Assembly (NCBI RefSeq): GCF_030164465.1
Contig: NZ_JASNJE010000026.1
Coordinates: 1-64,000, forward strand
Length of the DNA: 64,000 nt
Direction of reading: 5' to 3'
Source of the DNA: Sedimentitalea xiamensis
GTDB taxonomy: Bacteria > Pseudomonadota > Alphaproteobacteria > Rhodobacterales > Rhodobacteraceae
The position numbers and the translations under genes were made by a program. Shown piece by piece: positions 34,717 to 44,163 of the stretch (positions are counted from its first letter, which is position 1; every line of letters starts with the position of its first letter). The notes below the pieces were generated by a model. It worked only from the letters and a program-made list of their open reading frames with translations, was not told the origin of the DNA and ran no database searches.

Positions 34717-35793
34717 ATGTCCCAAAGCTATCAATCCCTGTCCGCCTTGCTGAACCACGGGTTCGATACCGTGATCGACGTGCGCAGCCCGGCGGAATTT
34801 GCCGAAGACCATGTTCCCGGCGCGATCAACCTGCCCGTGCTCAACAACGAAGAACGGGCCGAGGTCGGGACGATCTATGTCCGGCAAAGCCCGTTCCTGG
34901 CGCGCAAGCTGGGGGCGGCGCTGGTGTTCCGCAACGCCGCGACGCATATCGAAACCGCGCTCCGCGATCATGACGGCGGCTGGCGGCCGCTGGTCTATTG
35001 CTGGCGCGGCGGGCAGCGGTCCGGGTCCTTCACCTGGATGCTGGGGCAAATCGGCTGGCGCGCCGATGTGATCGACGGCGGCTACCGGGCCTACCGCAGA
35101 CTGGTGAACACCGCGCTTTACAAGGCCGTCTTGCCACACCGGTTGGTCGCACTCGACGGCTATACCGGCACGGCCAAGACCGAATTCCTGCACATCCTGC
35201 GCGCGCGCGGGGTCCAGATGCTGGACCTCGAAGGCCTGGCGGGCCACCGCGGGTCGCTGCTGGGCGGTCTCGGGCAAAGCCAGCCGAGCCAGAAGGCTTT
35301 CGAAACGAAACTGGCGGTGGCGCTCGATGCGCTCGATCCGGCGCGCCCCGTGGTCGTCGAGGCCGAATCCAGCAAGATCGGGGCGCGGATCATTCCACCG
35401 AGCCTCTGGGACGCGATGAAACGGGCGCCGCGTATCCGGGTCGACGCGCCGCTGGACGCGCGGGCGGAGTATCTGGCGCGGGCCTATGACGATGTCTTGT
35501 CCGACACCCCGCGCCTGCAGTTTCTGCTGGACAAGCTGCGCGCGTTTCGCGGCAATGCGGTTGTCGATGGCTGGCTCGACAGGATCGCGGCCGGGGACAG
35601 GATCGGTCTGACCAGGGCGCTGATGCAACAGCACTACGACCCGTCCTACGACAAATCGGCCCGGATCGTGGGGGCGGATGTGCTGGCCACGGTCAAGGGG
35701 CAAAGCCTTGACCGCGACGGGCTTCAGGCCATGGCGTCCCGGATCGAGGCGATCCTCGACGGACTGCCTCAGCCGGCCGACAGGGATAGCTGA
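34717..35793 (+). CDS. mnmH: tRNA 2-selenouridine synthase
   Basis: 358-residue enzyme replacing sulfur by selenium at wobble 2-thiouridine of tRNA Lys, Glu and Gln, via geranylated intermediates, using selenophosphate. The N-terminal rhodanese domain has VIDVRSPAEFAEDHVPGAIN and the active cysteine in LVYCWRGGQRSGSF (Cys95). The C-terminal P-loop domain has GYTGTAKTEFL (148-158; Ala where most Walker A loops have Gly), MLDLEGLAGHRGSLLG and VVEAESSKIG. Its last 25 bp overlap the end of the convergent selD fusion, its selenophosphate supplier. Confidence 0.94.
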   Translation: MSQSYQSLSALLNHGFDTVIDVRSPAEFAEDHVPGAINLPVLNNEERAEVGTIYVRQSPFLARKLGAALVFRNAATHIETALRDHDGGWRPLVYCWRGGQRSGSFTWMLGQIGWRADVIDGGYRAYRRLVNTALYKAVLPHRLVALDGYTGTAKTEFLHILRARGVQMLDLEGLAGHRGSLLGGLGQSQPSQKAFETKLAVALDALDPARPVVVEAESSKIGARIIPPSLWDAMKRAPRIRVDAPLDARAEYLARAYDDVLSDTPRLQFLLDKLRAFRGNAVVDGWLDRIAAGDRIGLTRALMQQHYDPSYDKSARIVGADVLATVKGQSLDRDGLQAMASRIEAILDGLPQPADRDS

Positions 35794-37934
35794 CCCGGCT
35801 GGCCGGTCATGCTGCCAATCCGCGCCGCCGGATAGCCCGCCGCGCGCAGGCGGGACAGGAGATCGTCCGCTTGCGACGGCTCCACTGCCGCCAGCAATCC
35901 GCCTGCCGTCTGCGGATCGAACAGCAACGCGGCCTTGCCGCCGTCGGGCAGCGTGGGCACGAGCGACCTGTTTTCAGCAAAGAGCGATGAACGCACACCG
36001 GCTTCGGACATCTCCTCCGCGCCGGGCATCACCGGGACCGCCGCAAGATCCAGCAGCGCGCCGGTGCCCGAGGCGTCGCACATGCCATGCAAGTGCCCGG
36101 CGAGCCCAAATCCGGTTACGTCGGTCATCGCGTGCGCTTCCGACAGGATTGCCGCCGCCTCTGTCTGCATCCCGGACATCTGTTCGATGGCCGCAACGAT
36201 CCAGCGGCCTTTGGCAAGTCCCGCCATGTCCGCCGCCATCAGAACGCCGCTGCCCAGCGGTTTCGTCAGGATGAGGGCGTCATCCGGCCGCGCCCCCGCA
36301 AGAGTGATCGGCGCGCGTTCGCAAAGGCCGGTCAGCGTGAACCCGATGGTCAGTTCGCTGCCGACCGAACTGTGGCCGCCGACGATCTCGGCCCCTGCGG
36401 CCTGCATGGCCGCATGCGCCGATTGCATGATCTCGCGGAGGGTCCGTTCCTGCAAGGCGTCCGACAGGCGCGGAAGGATGATGCTTGCGGTGGCCGCTTG
36501 CGGGGTGGCCCCCATCGCCCAGATATCGCCAAGCGCGTGCACTGCCGCGATCCGGGTCATCGCCACCGGGTCCTCGACGAACGCCCGCAGGTGATCGGAG
36601 GTCATCACCTGGCGCGCACCGCCGGTCAGCAACAGCGCCGCATCGTCGCCGGGCAGGGGGGTGATGTCCGGGCGATGGCCCGAGGGCTGCCACGCAATCG
36701 CCCGGCGCAGCGCCGAACGCCCCACCTTGGCCCCGCAGCCGCCGCACATCGGCTTGTCCCCCAGCGCCTTGTCCAACCCGGTCGTATGCACGGGCGGCAG
36801 TTCTGGCCCCTGCATCGCCGGCAGATCCTGGAACCGGCGCATGAACCTGCCGTCGATGTGATCCTTCCAGCGCCACATCAGCGGTCCGGACAGGGTCAGC
36901 CCGAAACGTTCGCCCAGAGCGCTTTTCCCACCAAGCGAAATCAGCTTGAGATAGTCCGCCTGCGGGCGGTAGCGGCGCATCCCGCCCTCCGCGAGAACCG
37001 CGCACAGGTTGTCGTAAAGAACGGGCGCCTGCCGCACCGCATAGACGCCCGCCTTGGGACGGGGAGAGCCGGTCATGTGGGCGCAATCCCCGACCGCGAA
37101 GATCGCCGGGTCGCTGGACTGCAGGGTGTCGCCGACCCGGATGAACCCGTCTTGCAGGTCGAGCCCGGTGTCGCCGAGCCAGCCATAGGCGCGGGCACCC
37201 GCCGCGCCGGTGGTGAAACCGGACGCAATCTGGGTCCCGTTAGCGAGAACGACTTCTCCGGCGCGGATCTCGCTGACCTCGACGCCTTCCAGAACCCTGA
37301 CGCCGAGTCCCGCCATCTGTGACAGGATCCGTTTCCGCGCCGTTCCGCCGAGGGCGGACAGGGCGCCCGCCTTTTCGATCAGCGTTGTTTCAGCCTGTCG
37401 TCCCGCGGTCTTCAACGCGTGCGCCATGGCCATGACCAGTTCGGCCCCTGCGACGCCTCCGCCCAGTATCGCAACCTGCGCCGGGCCGGTTTCCTTCAGG
37501 AACGCTGCCCAACGCGCCGAAAACGGCCCCAGAGGCTTGGCGGGTATGGCATGGTCGGAAAACCCGGCAAGCTCCGGCATGTCCGATGTGATCCCGATAT
37601 CGACAGAGCAGACATCGTAGGCGATCGGCGGCCGTCCCGGTACATGGATCACCCGGTTCTCGCGGTCGATGCCATCGGCGGCCCCGACGATGATCCGGGC
37701 GCCGGCGAACCGGGCCAGCCGGATCAGGTCGATATCAAGCTGCTCGCGGCGATAATGCCCGGCCACAAACCCCGGCAGCATGCCGGAATAGGGCGCGGTC
37801 GGACCCGGATTGATCACCGTGACCCGCGCGCCCGGCATCGGGCGCATACCCCATCTCCGCAGTACGAGCGCATGGGTGTGACCGCCGCCGATCAGCACCA
37901 GGTCATGAGTCAGGGGCAAGTCTCTCGTATCCAT
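35769..37934 (-). CDS. selD: Selenide, water dikinase fused to an NADH-dehydrogenase-like flavoprotein domain
   Basis: 721-residue fusion. Residues 1 to about 375 are a pyridine-nucleotide-disulfide oxidoreductase/Ndh-2-like domain, with LVLIGGGHTHALVL (FAD), VAILGGGVAGAELVM (NADH, 153-167) and FAVGDCAHMTGSPRPKAGVY. Residues about 385-721 are SelD, with MCGGCGAKVG giving the catalytic Cys397 and Lys403, LPGDDAALL (metal), ALGDIWAMGATP, GGHSSVGSEL and MTDVTGFGLAGHL. SelD makes selenophosphate from selenide and ATP. The flavin domain may supply reduced selenium, which is inference. The ATG at 37934 is chosen; the frame is open further upstream. Similar fusions are known in cyanobacteria and Rhodobacteraceae. 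Confidence 0.94.
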   Translation of the reverse strand: MDTRDLPLTHDLVLIGGGHTHALVLRRWGMRPMPGARVTVINPGPTAPYSGMLPGFVAGHYRREQLDIDLIRLARFAGARIIVGAADGIDRENRVIHVPGRPPIAYDVCSVDIGITSDMPELAGFSDHAIPAKPLGPFSARWAAFLKETGPAQVAILGGGVAGAELVMAMAHALKTAGRQAETTLIEKAGALSALGGTARKRILSQMAGLGVRVLEGVEVSEIRAGEVVLANGTQIASGFTTGAAGARAYGWLGDTGLDLQDGFIRVGDTLQSSDPAIFAVGDCAHMTGSPRPKAGVYAVRQAPVLYDNLCAVLAEGGMRRYRPQADYLKLISLGGKSALGERFGLTLSGPLMWRWKDHIDGRFMRRFQDLPAMQGPELPPVHTTGLDKALGDKPMCGGCGAKVGRSALRRAIAWQPSGHRPDITPLPGDDAALLLTGGARQVMTSDHLRAFVEDPVAMTRIAAVHALGDIWAMGATPQAATASIILPRLSDALQERTLREIMQSAHAAMQAAGAEIVGGHSSVGSELTIGFTLTGLCERAPITLAGARPDDALILTKPLGSGVLMAADMAGLAKGRWIVAAIEQMSGMQTEAAAILSEAHAMTDVTGFGLAGHLHGMCDASGTGALLDLAAVPVMPGAEEMSEAGVRSSLFAENRSLVPTLPDGGKAALLFDPQTAGGLLAAVEPSQADDLLSRLRAAGYPAARIGSMTGQPGQLSLSAG

Positions 37935-38143
37935 GCTGGCCCTTTTCTGTCCGCTGCCGCCTGCGTTGTCTATCAGCATCGCAAGACATGTGAAGGCCGG
38001 AATGTGACAGACGGTTTCGACCGCGCATGTCCGAAGACGGACGGAACACGAAACCGGCATCCCGGTCACACTGACGTGACAGGGGTTGCGGTGGCACTCT
38101 GGCTCGGCAATCTCCGCTACAGGCCCCAGACGGAGAGCGCCCG

Positions 38144-39763
38144 ATGACCGCCCAGACAATTCGCGCCGCCGATCTCTTGGCTCAAAGGCTGTACGAGGCG
38201 GGGTGCCGTCGCGCATTTGGCATGCCCGGAGGCGAAGTGCTGACGATTGTCGATGCGCTGGAGACGGCCGGGATATCCTTCACGCTCGCCAAGCACGAGA
38301 ACGCTGCCGGTTTCATGGCCGAAGGCGTGTTTCATCGCGATGGCGCGCCGGGAATTCTTGTGGCGACCCTTGGGCCCGGCGCGATGAATGGCGTCAACGT
38401 CGTGGCCAACGCCCATCAGGACCGGGTGCCGATGATCGTGTTGACCGGCTGTGTCGATTCCAACGAGGCCCTGACCTATACGCATCAGGTCATGGACCAT
38501 CAGGCGGTGTTCCGCCCGATCACCAAGGCCAGCTATCGACTGACGGCGGCCGGGGCCGATACCATTGCCGACAAGGCGATCGCCATCGCCACGGACCCGC
38601 GTCCGGGTCCGGTGCATGTCGATGTTCCGATGGGCGTGGCGGATACGATGGTTCCGGCGATCAGAAAAACGCGACGCCGGCCCGCCAGCGCGACCGCTCC
38701 CAACGGGGCCGATCTGGCGCGGGCGCGGGAATGGCTGGCGCAGGCAGAACGGCCATTGGCGGTCATCGGGCTGGATGTTCTGAACGACGGGTCCGGATGC
38801 GTCCTGCGCGCCTTTGTCGAACATTTCGGCATTCCGTTCGTCACGACCTACAAGGCAAAGGGCATCATTCCGGAAGATCACCCGCTATGCCTGGGGGCCG
38901 CCGGTCTTTCGCCGCGCGCCGACCGGCACCTGCTTCCCCTGGTGGCGCAGGCCGATCTCGTCCTGGCGATCGGCTATGACCCGATAGAAATGCGGCCCGG
39001 ATGGCGCGACGCCTGGACCCCGGAAACACAGAACGTGATCGACATCGCCGCCGTCGCGAACACCCATTACATGCACCAGGCCGGATTGAACTTCGTGGCG
39101 GATACCGGCGCCAGCCTCGAGGCGCTGGCGCAGAGCGTGAAGGCGCGGGCAACGTGGCCCGATGGGCAGCCGGACCGGGTCAGGGCCGCCTTGGCCGAGG
39201 CTTTCCCGCAGGACGAGGACTGGGGCCCGGCGGCAGTCATCGCGCAGGCCCGTTCGGTGCTGCCGCGGTCCACTCTGGCCACGGCGGACAGCGGCGCGCA
39301 CCGCATCCTGCTGTCGCAGATGTGGACCTGCGCAGAGCCGCGCGGCCTCGTGCAGTCGTCGGCGCTTTGCACCATGGGATGCGCCGTGCCGATGGCGATC
39401 GGGATGAAACTGGCCGAACCGGATCGCCCCGTCGTCGGTTTCTCCGGGGACGCAGGGTTCCTGATGGTCGCAGGCGAACTGGCCACGGCGGCGGAGCTCG
39501 GAACCGCGGTGATTTTCGTGGTTTTCGTCGATGCGAGCCTTGCGCTCATCGAATTGAAGCATCGCCAGCGCCAGATGGCCAACCGGGGCGTCGATTTCGC
39601 GCGCCATGATTTTGCCGCCATCGGACGCGCGTTCGGCGGCCATGGTGTCACCGTTTCAAACCGCGCGGAACTGGACCGGGCGCTCTTGGAGGCCATGGCC
39701 GCCGATTGCTTTACCGTCATTGCCGCGGTGATCGAGGCCAAAGCCTACGACGGGCGCATCTGA
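38144..39763 (+). CDS. ThDP-dependent acetolactate-synthase-like enzyme
   Basis: 539-residue thiamine-diphosphate enzyme. The PYR domain has RAFGMPGGEVLTIVDALE and the catalytic glutamate in LAKHENAAGFMAEG; the central domain is near 190-330; the PP domain carries the ThDP/Mg motif VVGFSGDAGFLMVAGELATA ending with DASLALIE. Acetolactate synthase large subunits, sulfoacetaldehyde acetyltransferase and benzoylformate decarboxylase share this layout. There is no ilvN-type small subunit gene beside it, so biosynthetic acetolactate synthase is unlikely. The substrate is unknown. It is divergent from the selD fusion (209 bp between the starts). Confidence 0.85.
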   Translation: MTAQTIRAADLLAQRLYEAGCRRAFGMPGGEVLTIVDALETAGISFTLAKHENAAGFMAEGVFHRDGAPGILVATLGPGAMNGVNVVANAHQDRVPMIVLTGCVDSNEALTYTHQVMDHQAVFRPITKASYRLTAAGADTIADKAIAIATDPRPGPVHVDVPMGVADTMVPAIRKTRRRPASATAPNGADLARAREWLAQAERPLAVIGLDVLNDGSGCVLRAFVEHFGIPFVTTYKAKGIIPEDHPLCLGAAGLSPRADRHLLPLVAQADLVLAIGYDPIEMRPGWRDAWTPETQNVIDIAAVANTHYMHQAGLNFVADTGASLEALAQSVKARATWPDGQPDRVRAALAEAFPQDEDWGPAAVIAQARSVLPRSTLATADSGAHRILLSQMWTCAEPRGLVQSSALCTMGCAVPMAIGMKLAEPDRPVVGFSGDAGFLMVAGELATAAELGTAVIFVVFVDASLALIELKHRQRQMANRGVDFARHDFAAIGRAFGGHGVTVSNRAELDRALLEAMAADCFTVIAAVIEAKAYDGRI

Positions 39764-39995
39764 AACCGACCGCTGCGCCGAGTCGCGTTGCTCCCCCGAC
39801 CGCTTTGCGGGGAGTCGCCGTGGACGATCAGACCGTTCCACGCAGCGAACCCACGCCGAAATCCGCGGCAATCCGCCTGTGGCGGGGGCAACCGTCGGCG
39901 AAAATCCTCTCTTTGCTCACACGGGCCGTCACCAATGCGAGAGCGCCGGCATTATTCATTTTTGAAATATTCGCAGCCTGTTAAGTCCTGACAGC

Positions 39996-40007
39996 GGTGA
40001 CGTCACC
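39996..40007. promoter_or_regulatory. 12-bp palindrome before the TTC38-like gene
   Basis: GGTGACGTCACC is a perfect 12-bp palindrome, 19-30 bp upstream of the ATG at 40026. It overlaps the expected ribosome-binding/leader area, so it could be a repressor site. The 262-bp gap before this gene shows no other structure. Confidence 0.4.
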
Positions 40008-40025
40008 ACGGAAATGGACCACTGA

Positions 40026-41396
40026 ATGCAGCAGGATCTTTTTGGTCAACCGACCGGGCTTGATACATCCGATAGCCTCGCAGACTGGAATGCGGCGATG
40101 CTGGGATTCCTGGCGCATGCGGCCGTCACGCCGAAACACCTGATGGCTGTTCTCGCGGCAGAGCCGGGCTTTGCTCTGGGACATGCCGTCAAGGGGTTGT
40201 TCTACCTTCTGCTTGGGCGGCGCGAACTGACCGCTGTGGCGGAATCGGATCTGGCGGCCGCCAGGACGGCGATTTCGAAGCAGCGGGCCGGCGTGCGGGA
40301 CACGCTATTCGTGCAAGCGCTGGAGGCCTGGCTGGCGGGATACCCCTCCCGATCCGTCAAATGCCTTGAGCGGGTTCTGAAGGCCGCGCCCGAAGATGCC
40401 CTTGCGATGAAGATGAGCCATGCCATCCGGTTCGTTCTGGGCGATCGCGCGGGAATGCGGCGATCGATGGAACGGGTGATGCCGGCCTATGCGCGGGATC
40501 ATCCCGCGCATGGTTACCTTCTGGGCTGCCACGCCTTCGCCCTGGAAGAAACCGGCGACTACGAACGAGCGGAAATCGCCGGACGTCAGGCGCTCTGGAC
40601 CGCGCCGGACGATGCCTGGGGGCTACACGCCGTCGCCCATGTGCACGACATGACCGGAAACGCGCGCAAGGGGCTGGACTGGCTGGCCGGGCGCGAAGGC
40701 ACGTGGTCGCATTGCAACAACTTTCGTTATCACGTCTGGTGGCACAAGGCGCTGATGCATCTGGATCTGGGCGAGATCGACGCGGTGCTCGACCTTTACG
40801 ACCGGGACATTCGCTGCGACAGGACTGACGACTATCGCGACATTTCCAACGCGACCTCACTGCTGATGCGGCTGGAACTCGAAGGTATCGACGTGGCCGG
40901 GCGCTGGAATGAACTGGCGGAGTTGAGTGCCGCCAGAACCGAGGATGGGTGTCTCGTTTTCGCGGACCTGCATTACCTGCTCGCATTGACCGCCGACAAC
41001 CGGGAGACAGAGATAGCCGCGCTATTGCGCCGGATGCATCGTGACGCGGAGTCCGGATCGGACGAGATCAAGGTCCGCATGAGAAGTCCCGGCCTGAGCG
41101 TGGCGTGGGGGCTGGAAGCGTTCGGCGACTCGCGGTTTGCAGAGGCTTTCGTCCACCTGGCAAAGGCGAGGTCGACGCTGCACCTGGCCGGCGGCAGTCA
41201 TGCGCAACGGGATATCTTCGAAAGGATGACCATTGACGCCGGCCTGCGCGCCGGGCTTCTGGACCAGGCAGAGGCCATGCTGGACGAACGGAGGGCGCTC
41301 CGGGCGGGCAGGGATGACGCATTTGCCGCAGCGCGGCGCGATTTGATCTCTGTCGGGCGCAGCCCGTCTGGTGCACATAGCGTGCTGGCGCGATGA
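40026..41396 (+). CDS. TTC38-like tetratricopeptide repeat protein
   Basis: 456-residue alpha-helical solenoid resembling tetratricopeptide repeat protein 38. Helical pairs are seen as LGHAVKGLFYLLLGRRE, DTLFVQALEAWLAGYPSRSV, GYLLGCHAFALEETGDYERA and AWGLHAVAHVHDMTGNARKG; the conserved histidine/tryptophan stretch FRYHVWWHKALMHLDLGEID is typical of the TTC38 group. No signal peptide. Role unknown. It lies 17 bp before opgC on the same strand, so it may be cotranscribed with the glucan genes. Confidence 0.8.
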   Translation: MQQDLFGQPTGLDTSDSLADWNAAMLGFLAHAAVTPKHLMAVLAAEPGFALGHAVKGLFYLLLGRRELTAVAESDLAAARTAISKQRAGVRDTLFVQALEAWLAGYPSRSVKCLERVLKAAPEDALAMKMSHAIRFVLGDRAGMRRSMERVMPAYARDHPAHGYLLGCHAFALEETGDYERAEIAGRQALWTAPDDAWGLHAVAHVHDMTGNARKGLDWLAGREGTWSHCNNFRYHVWWHKALMHLDLGEIDAVLDLYDRDIRCDRTDDYRDISNATSLLMRLELEGIDVAGRWNELAELSAARTEDGCLVFADLHYLLALTADNRETEIAALLRRMHRDAESGSDEIKVRMRSPGLSVAWGLEAFGDSRFAEAFVHLAKARSTLHLAGGSHAQRDIFERMTIDAGLRAGLLDQAEAMLDERRALRAGRDDAFAAARRDLISVGRSPSGAHSVLAR

Positions 41397-41413
41397 CCAT
41401 ACAAGGGCAAGAG

Positions 41414-42664
41414 ATGAATATGACGACCCTTTCGTCCCGGACAGGATCTGCGGATGCCGCTGTTCCCGCAGCGACTCCCGTTTCCGTTCGGGACCCCCGG
41501 CTGGATTTCTATCGCGGCATCGCGATGTTCATCATTCTGGTCGCGCATATCCCGTTCAACCCGTGGAGCAACTGGATTCCGGCGCGGTTCGGGTATTCGG
41601 ACGCCACCGAGATCTTCGTGTTCTGTTCGGGCATGGCCTCGGCCATCGCGTTTGGCGGCGCCTTCGTCAGAAAAGGCTGGGGCATGGGCACGGCCCGTGT
41701 CGCGTTCCGGGTGTGGCAGGTCTACTGGGCGCATGTCTGTCTGTTCTTCTTCGTCGCGATGATGATGGCCGCGCTGGACACCTTCGGGACGTTTGAAACG
41801 AACTATGTCGATTCGCTGAACCTCGGGCATTTCTTCGATGACCCGATGCGCCAGATCGTCGGCGTTTTCACGCTGACCTACGTGCCCAACTATTTCGACA
41901 TCCTGCCCATGTATCTCGTGGTGCTGGCGATGATGCCACTGTTCATGGCGCTCTCGGGGCTCGGCTTCGCCGCGGTCGTTGCGGCCAGCCTGGCGATCTG
42001 GTTCGGGGCGAATGCCGGAGTGCTGGATTTGCCCGCGGAAAGCTGGTCGGACCGGGAATGGTTCTTCAACCCGTTCGGCTGGCAGCTGCTGTTTTTCACC
42101 GGCTTCGCCTTCATGCGCGGGTGGTTGCCGCCGCCGCCAGTGTCGCGGGTCCTGGTCTGGACGAGCCTGGGATTCCTGGTTCTGTCGGCGCCGTTCGGGT
42201 CCTGGAAGGTCGTGACCTGGCTCGGCGCCATCAGCCCCGATCTCGGGGCCGCGATTCGCGAAATCTGGACGCAGGTAGGCGCATCCGAGAAGGCCACGGG
42301 GTTCAGCCTGCGCGACAAGACCGATTTTGGCGTCTTGCGCTACCTGCATTTCCTGTCGCTGGCCTATCTGGCCTGGGTCGCTGCCGGGGAAGGCGGCAGG
42401 CGGCTCCGCGCCAGCGGAACTGGATTGGCCGCGAAAATTTGGCGTATCTTGTTGAAAATAGTTATGAAAGTTGGACAGCAGTCATTGGCTGTCTTCGTCT
42501 TCTCGATGGCGGCGGCGCGGTTCCTGGGATTTGTTCTGGATCAGGCCGGACGCGGCCCTGCGACAGTTTTGCTCGTGAATCTGGCGGGGTTTGCAATGAT
42601 CATCGCGGTTGCCTATATCGCCGCTTGGTTCAAGTCTCAGCCCTGGCGGAGCAAGCGCGCATGA
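41414..42664 (+). CDS. opgC: OpgC-type acyltransferase for periplasmic glucans
   Basis: 416-residue inner-membrane protein with about ten helices of the OpgC/acyltransferase-3 type; it transfers succinyl (or similar) groups to osmoregulated periplasmic glucans. It opens with RDPRLDFYRGIAMFIILVAH, the family hallmark, then GYSDATEIFVFCSGMASAIAFG and YFDILPMYLVVLAMMPLFM. The ATG at 41414 has AAGGG six bases upstream; an earlier ATG at 41393 overlaps the previous stop as ATGA but lacks a Shine-Dalgarno. It ends in an ATGA overlap with opgG. Confidence 0.92.
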   Translation: MNMTTLSSRTGSADAAVPAATPVSVRDPRLDFYRGIAMFIILVAHIPFNPWSNWIPARFGYSDATEIFVFCSGMASAIAFGGAFVRKGWGMGTARVAFRVWQVYWAHVCLFFFVAMMMAALDTFGTFETNYVDSLNLGHFFDDPMRQIVGVFTLTYVPNYFDILPMYLVVLAMMPLFMALSGLGFAAVVAASLAIWFGANAGVLDLPAESWSDREWFFNPFGWQLLFFTGFAFMRGWLPPPPVSRVLVWTSLGFLVLSAPFGSWKVVTWLGAISPDLGAAIREIWTQVGASEKATGFSLRDKTDFGVLRYLHFLSLAYLAWVAAGEGGRRLRASGTGLAAKIWRILLKIVMKVGQQSLAVFVFSMAAARFLGFVLDQAGRGPATVLLVNLAGFAMIIAVAYIAAWFKSQPWRSKRA

Positions 42665-44163
42665 CACTTTCGCGCAGACAATTTCTGGCCACCACATCGG
42701 CTTTTGCATTGGCAGGGGCCGCGGGAGCTTCCACAGCCCAACACGCGTTTGACCGCGACTATGTGATCGCGCTGGCGCGCGAGATGGCCGCATCCGACTA
42801 CCGGGCGCGAGACATGGTGCCCGAAGCCTGGCGCGACCTCACCTACGAACAATATAAGCTGATTCGCTTCCGTCCCGAGGCGGCGCTGTGGTATGGCACC
42901 GACACGCCGTTCAACGTCGATTTCTTCACGCCCGGTCTTTATTTCCCGCGCACCGTCAAGGTCGAGACCGTCGAAGGCGGCACGGCGACTCCGGTCGCCT
43001 TCGATCTCGCGATGTTCGAGAAATCCGACTCGGTGCCGGAACTGCCGGTGGACGAGACGCTCGGCTTTTCCGGGCTGCGCCTGCGCACCGAAATGCACCG
43101 CCCCGGCCTGACCGACGAATTCTGCGTGTTTCAGGGGGCGAGCTATTTCCGGGCCATCGGGCTCGATCAGATCTATGGCCTGTCGGCCCGTGGCCTCGCG
43201 CTGAAGACCGGCGATGCCGAGGGCGAGGAGTTTCCCGATTTCATCCGGTTCTGGCTGGAACGTCCAAACCCGGAACAGCGCAACATGATCGTGCACGCCC
43301 TGATGGACAGCCCCAGCGTCACCGGCGCCTACCGCTTTGACATCACGCCGGGACCGGCCTGCGTGATGGAGGTCGAGGCGACGCTGTTTGCCCGGAAAGA
43401 ACTCCACCATGTCGGACTCGGTCCGCTGACCAGCATGTTCCTGTTCGACGAAACCAACCGTGACCGTTTCGACGATTTCCGCCCGGCGGTGCATGACAGC
43501 GACGGGCTGATGATCTTCAATGGCGCAGGAGAAATCCTGTGGCGCGCGCTCGCGAACCCGAAACATCTTCAGGTGTCGTCGTTTTCCGATAGTGCGCCGC
43601 GCGGTTTCGGGTTGATGCAGCGGGCGCGCAGACTGTCCGACTTTGCCGATCTGGAAGCGCATTATCATCGCCGTCCAAGCCTTTGGGTCGAACCGAGGGG
43701 CGATTGGGGGCAGGGGGCGGTGACGCTCGTGGAAATCCCGGCGGATCAGGAAATCTATGACAATATCGTGGCCTACTGGCGTCCTTCCAATAGCTACGAG
43801 GCCGGATCGCAGGTCGATCTGGCCTATCGCCTGACCTGGGGCGCGCAGGCGCCTGTCGCCGTGGATCTCGCGCGCGTCGTCAACACGCGCATGGGCGGGC
43901 ATCTGCGCGGCGGGCGCATCGCCACCGTCGATTTCGGGCCGCATCCGCTGTTCGAAGACGGGCCGGAGGCGCTGACGGTGCATGTCAGTTCGCCGAACGT
44001 GGAGACCAGCGCGGGGATCCTTCAGCACAATCCTGAAACTGGCGGGCTGCGCCTGGCGTTCACCTTCGATCCGGGCGAACGGCAGAGCGTCGAACTGCGG
44101 GCGCAGCTTTTGAAGGACGATCAGATTGCCAGCGAAGTCTGGCTCTACCGGTGGACCTCATGA
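42661..44163 (+). CDS. opgG: Periplasmic glucan biosynthesis protein OpgG
   Basis: 500-residue periplasmic protein needed to build the branched glucan backbone, acting with OpgH. It has a twin-arginine signal (TLSRRQFLATTSAFALAGAA), then the MdoG fold with FDRDYVIALAREMAASDYRA, LTYEQYKLIRFRPEAALWYG, FQGASYFRAIGLDQIYGLSARG and NGAGEILWRALANPKHLQVS. The C-terminal Ig-like part ends at the membrane-export form length. The ATG overlaps the opgC stop (ATGA, 42661-42664). Confidence 0.95.
   Translation: MTLSRRQFLATTSAFALAGAAGASTAQHAFDRDYVIALAREMAASDYRARDMVPEAWRDLTYEQYKLIRFRPEAALWYGTDTPFNVDFFTPGLYFPRTVKVETVEGGTATPVAFDLAMFEKSDSVPELPVDETLGFSGLRLRTEMHRPGLTDEFCVFQGASYFRAIGLDQIYGLSARGLALKTGDAEGEEFPDFIRFWLERPNPEQRNMIVHALMDSPSVTGAYRFDITPGPACVMEVEATLFARKELHHVGLGPLTSMFLFDETNRDRFDDFRPAVHDSDGLMIFNGAGEILWRALANPKHLQVSSFSDSAPRGFGLMQRARRLSDFADLEAHYHRRPSLWVEPRGDWGQGAVTLVEIPADQEIYDNIVAYWRPSNSYEAGSQVDLAYRLTWGAQAPVAVDLARVVNTRMGGHLRGGRIATVDFGPHPLFEDGPEALTVHVSSPNVETSAGILQHNPETGGLRLAFTFDPGERQSVELRAQLLKDDQIASEVWLYRWTS

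Noticed and set aside
32827-35703. 958-codon minus-strand open frame
   Set aside because: Shadow of the 5'-nucleotidase and mnmH genes, both of which are clear on the plus strand.
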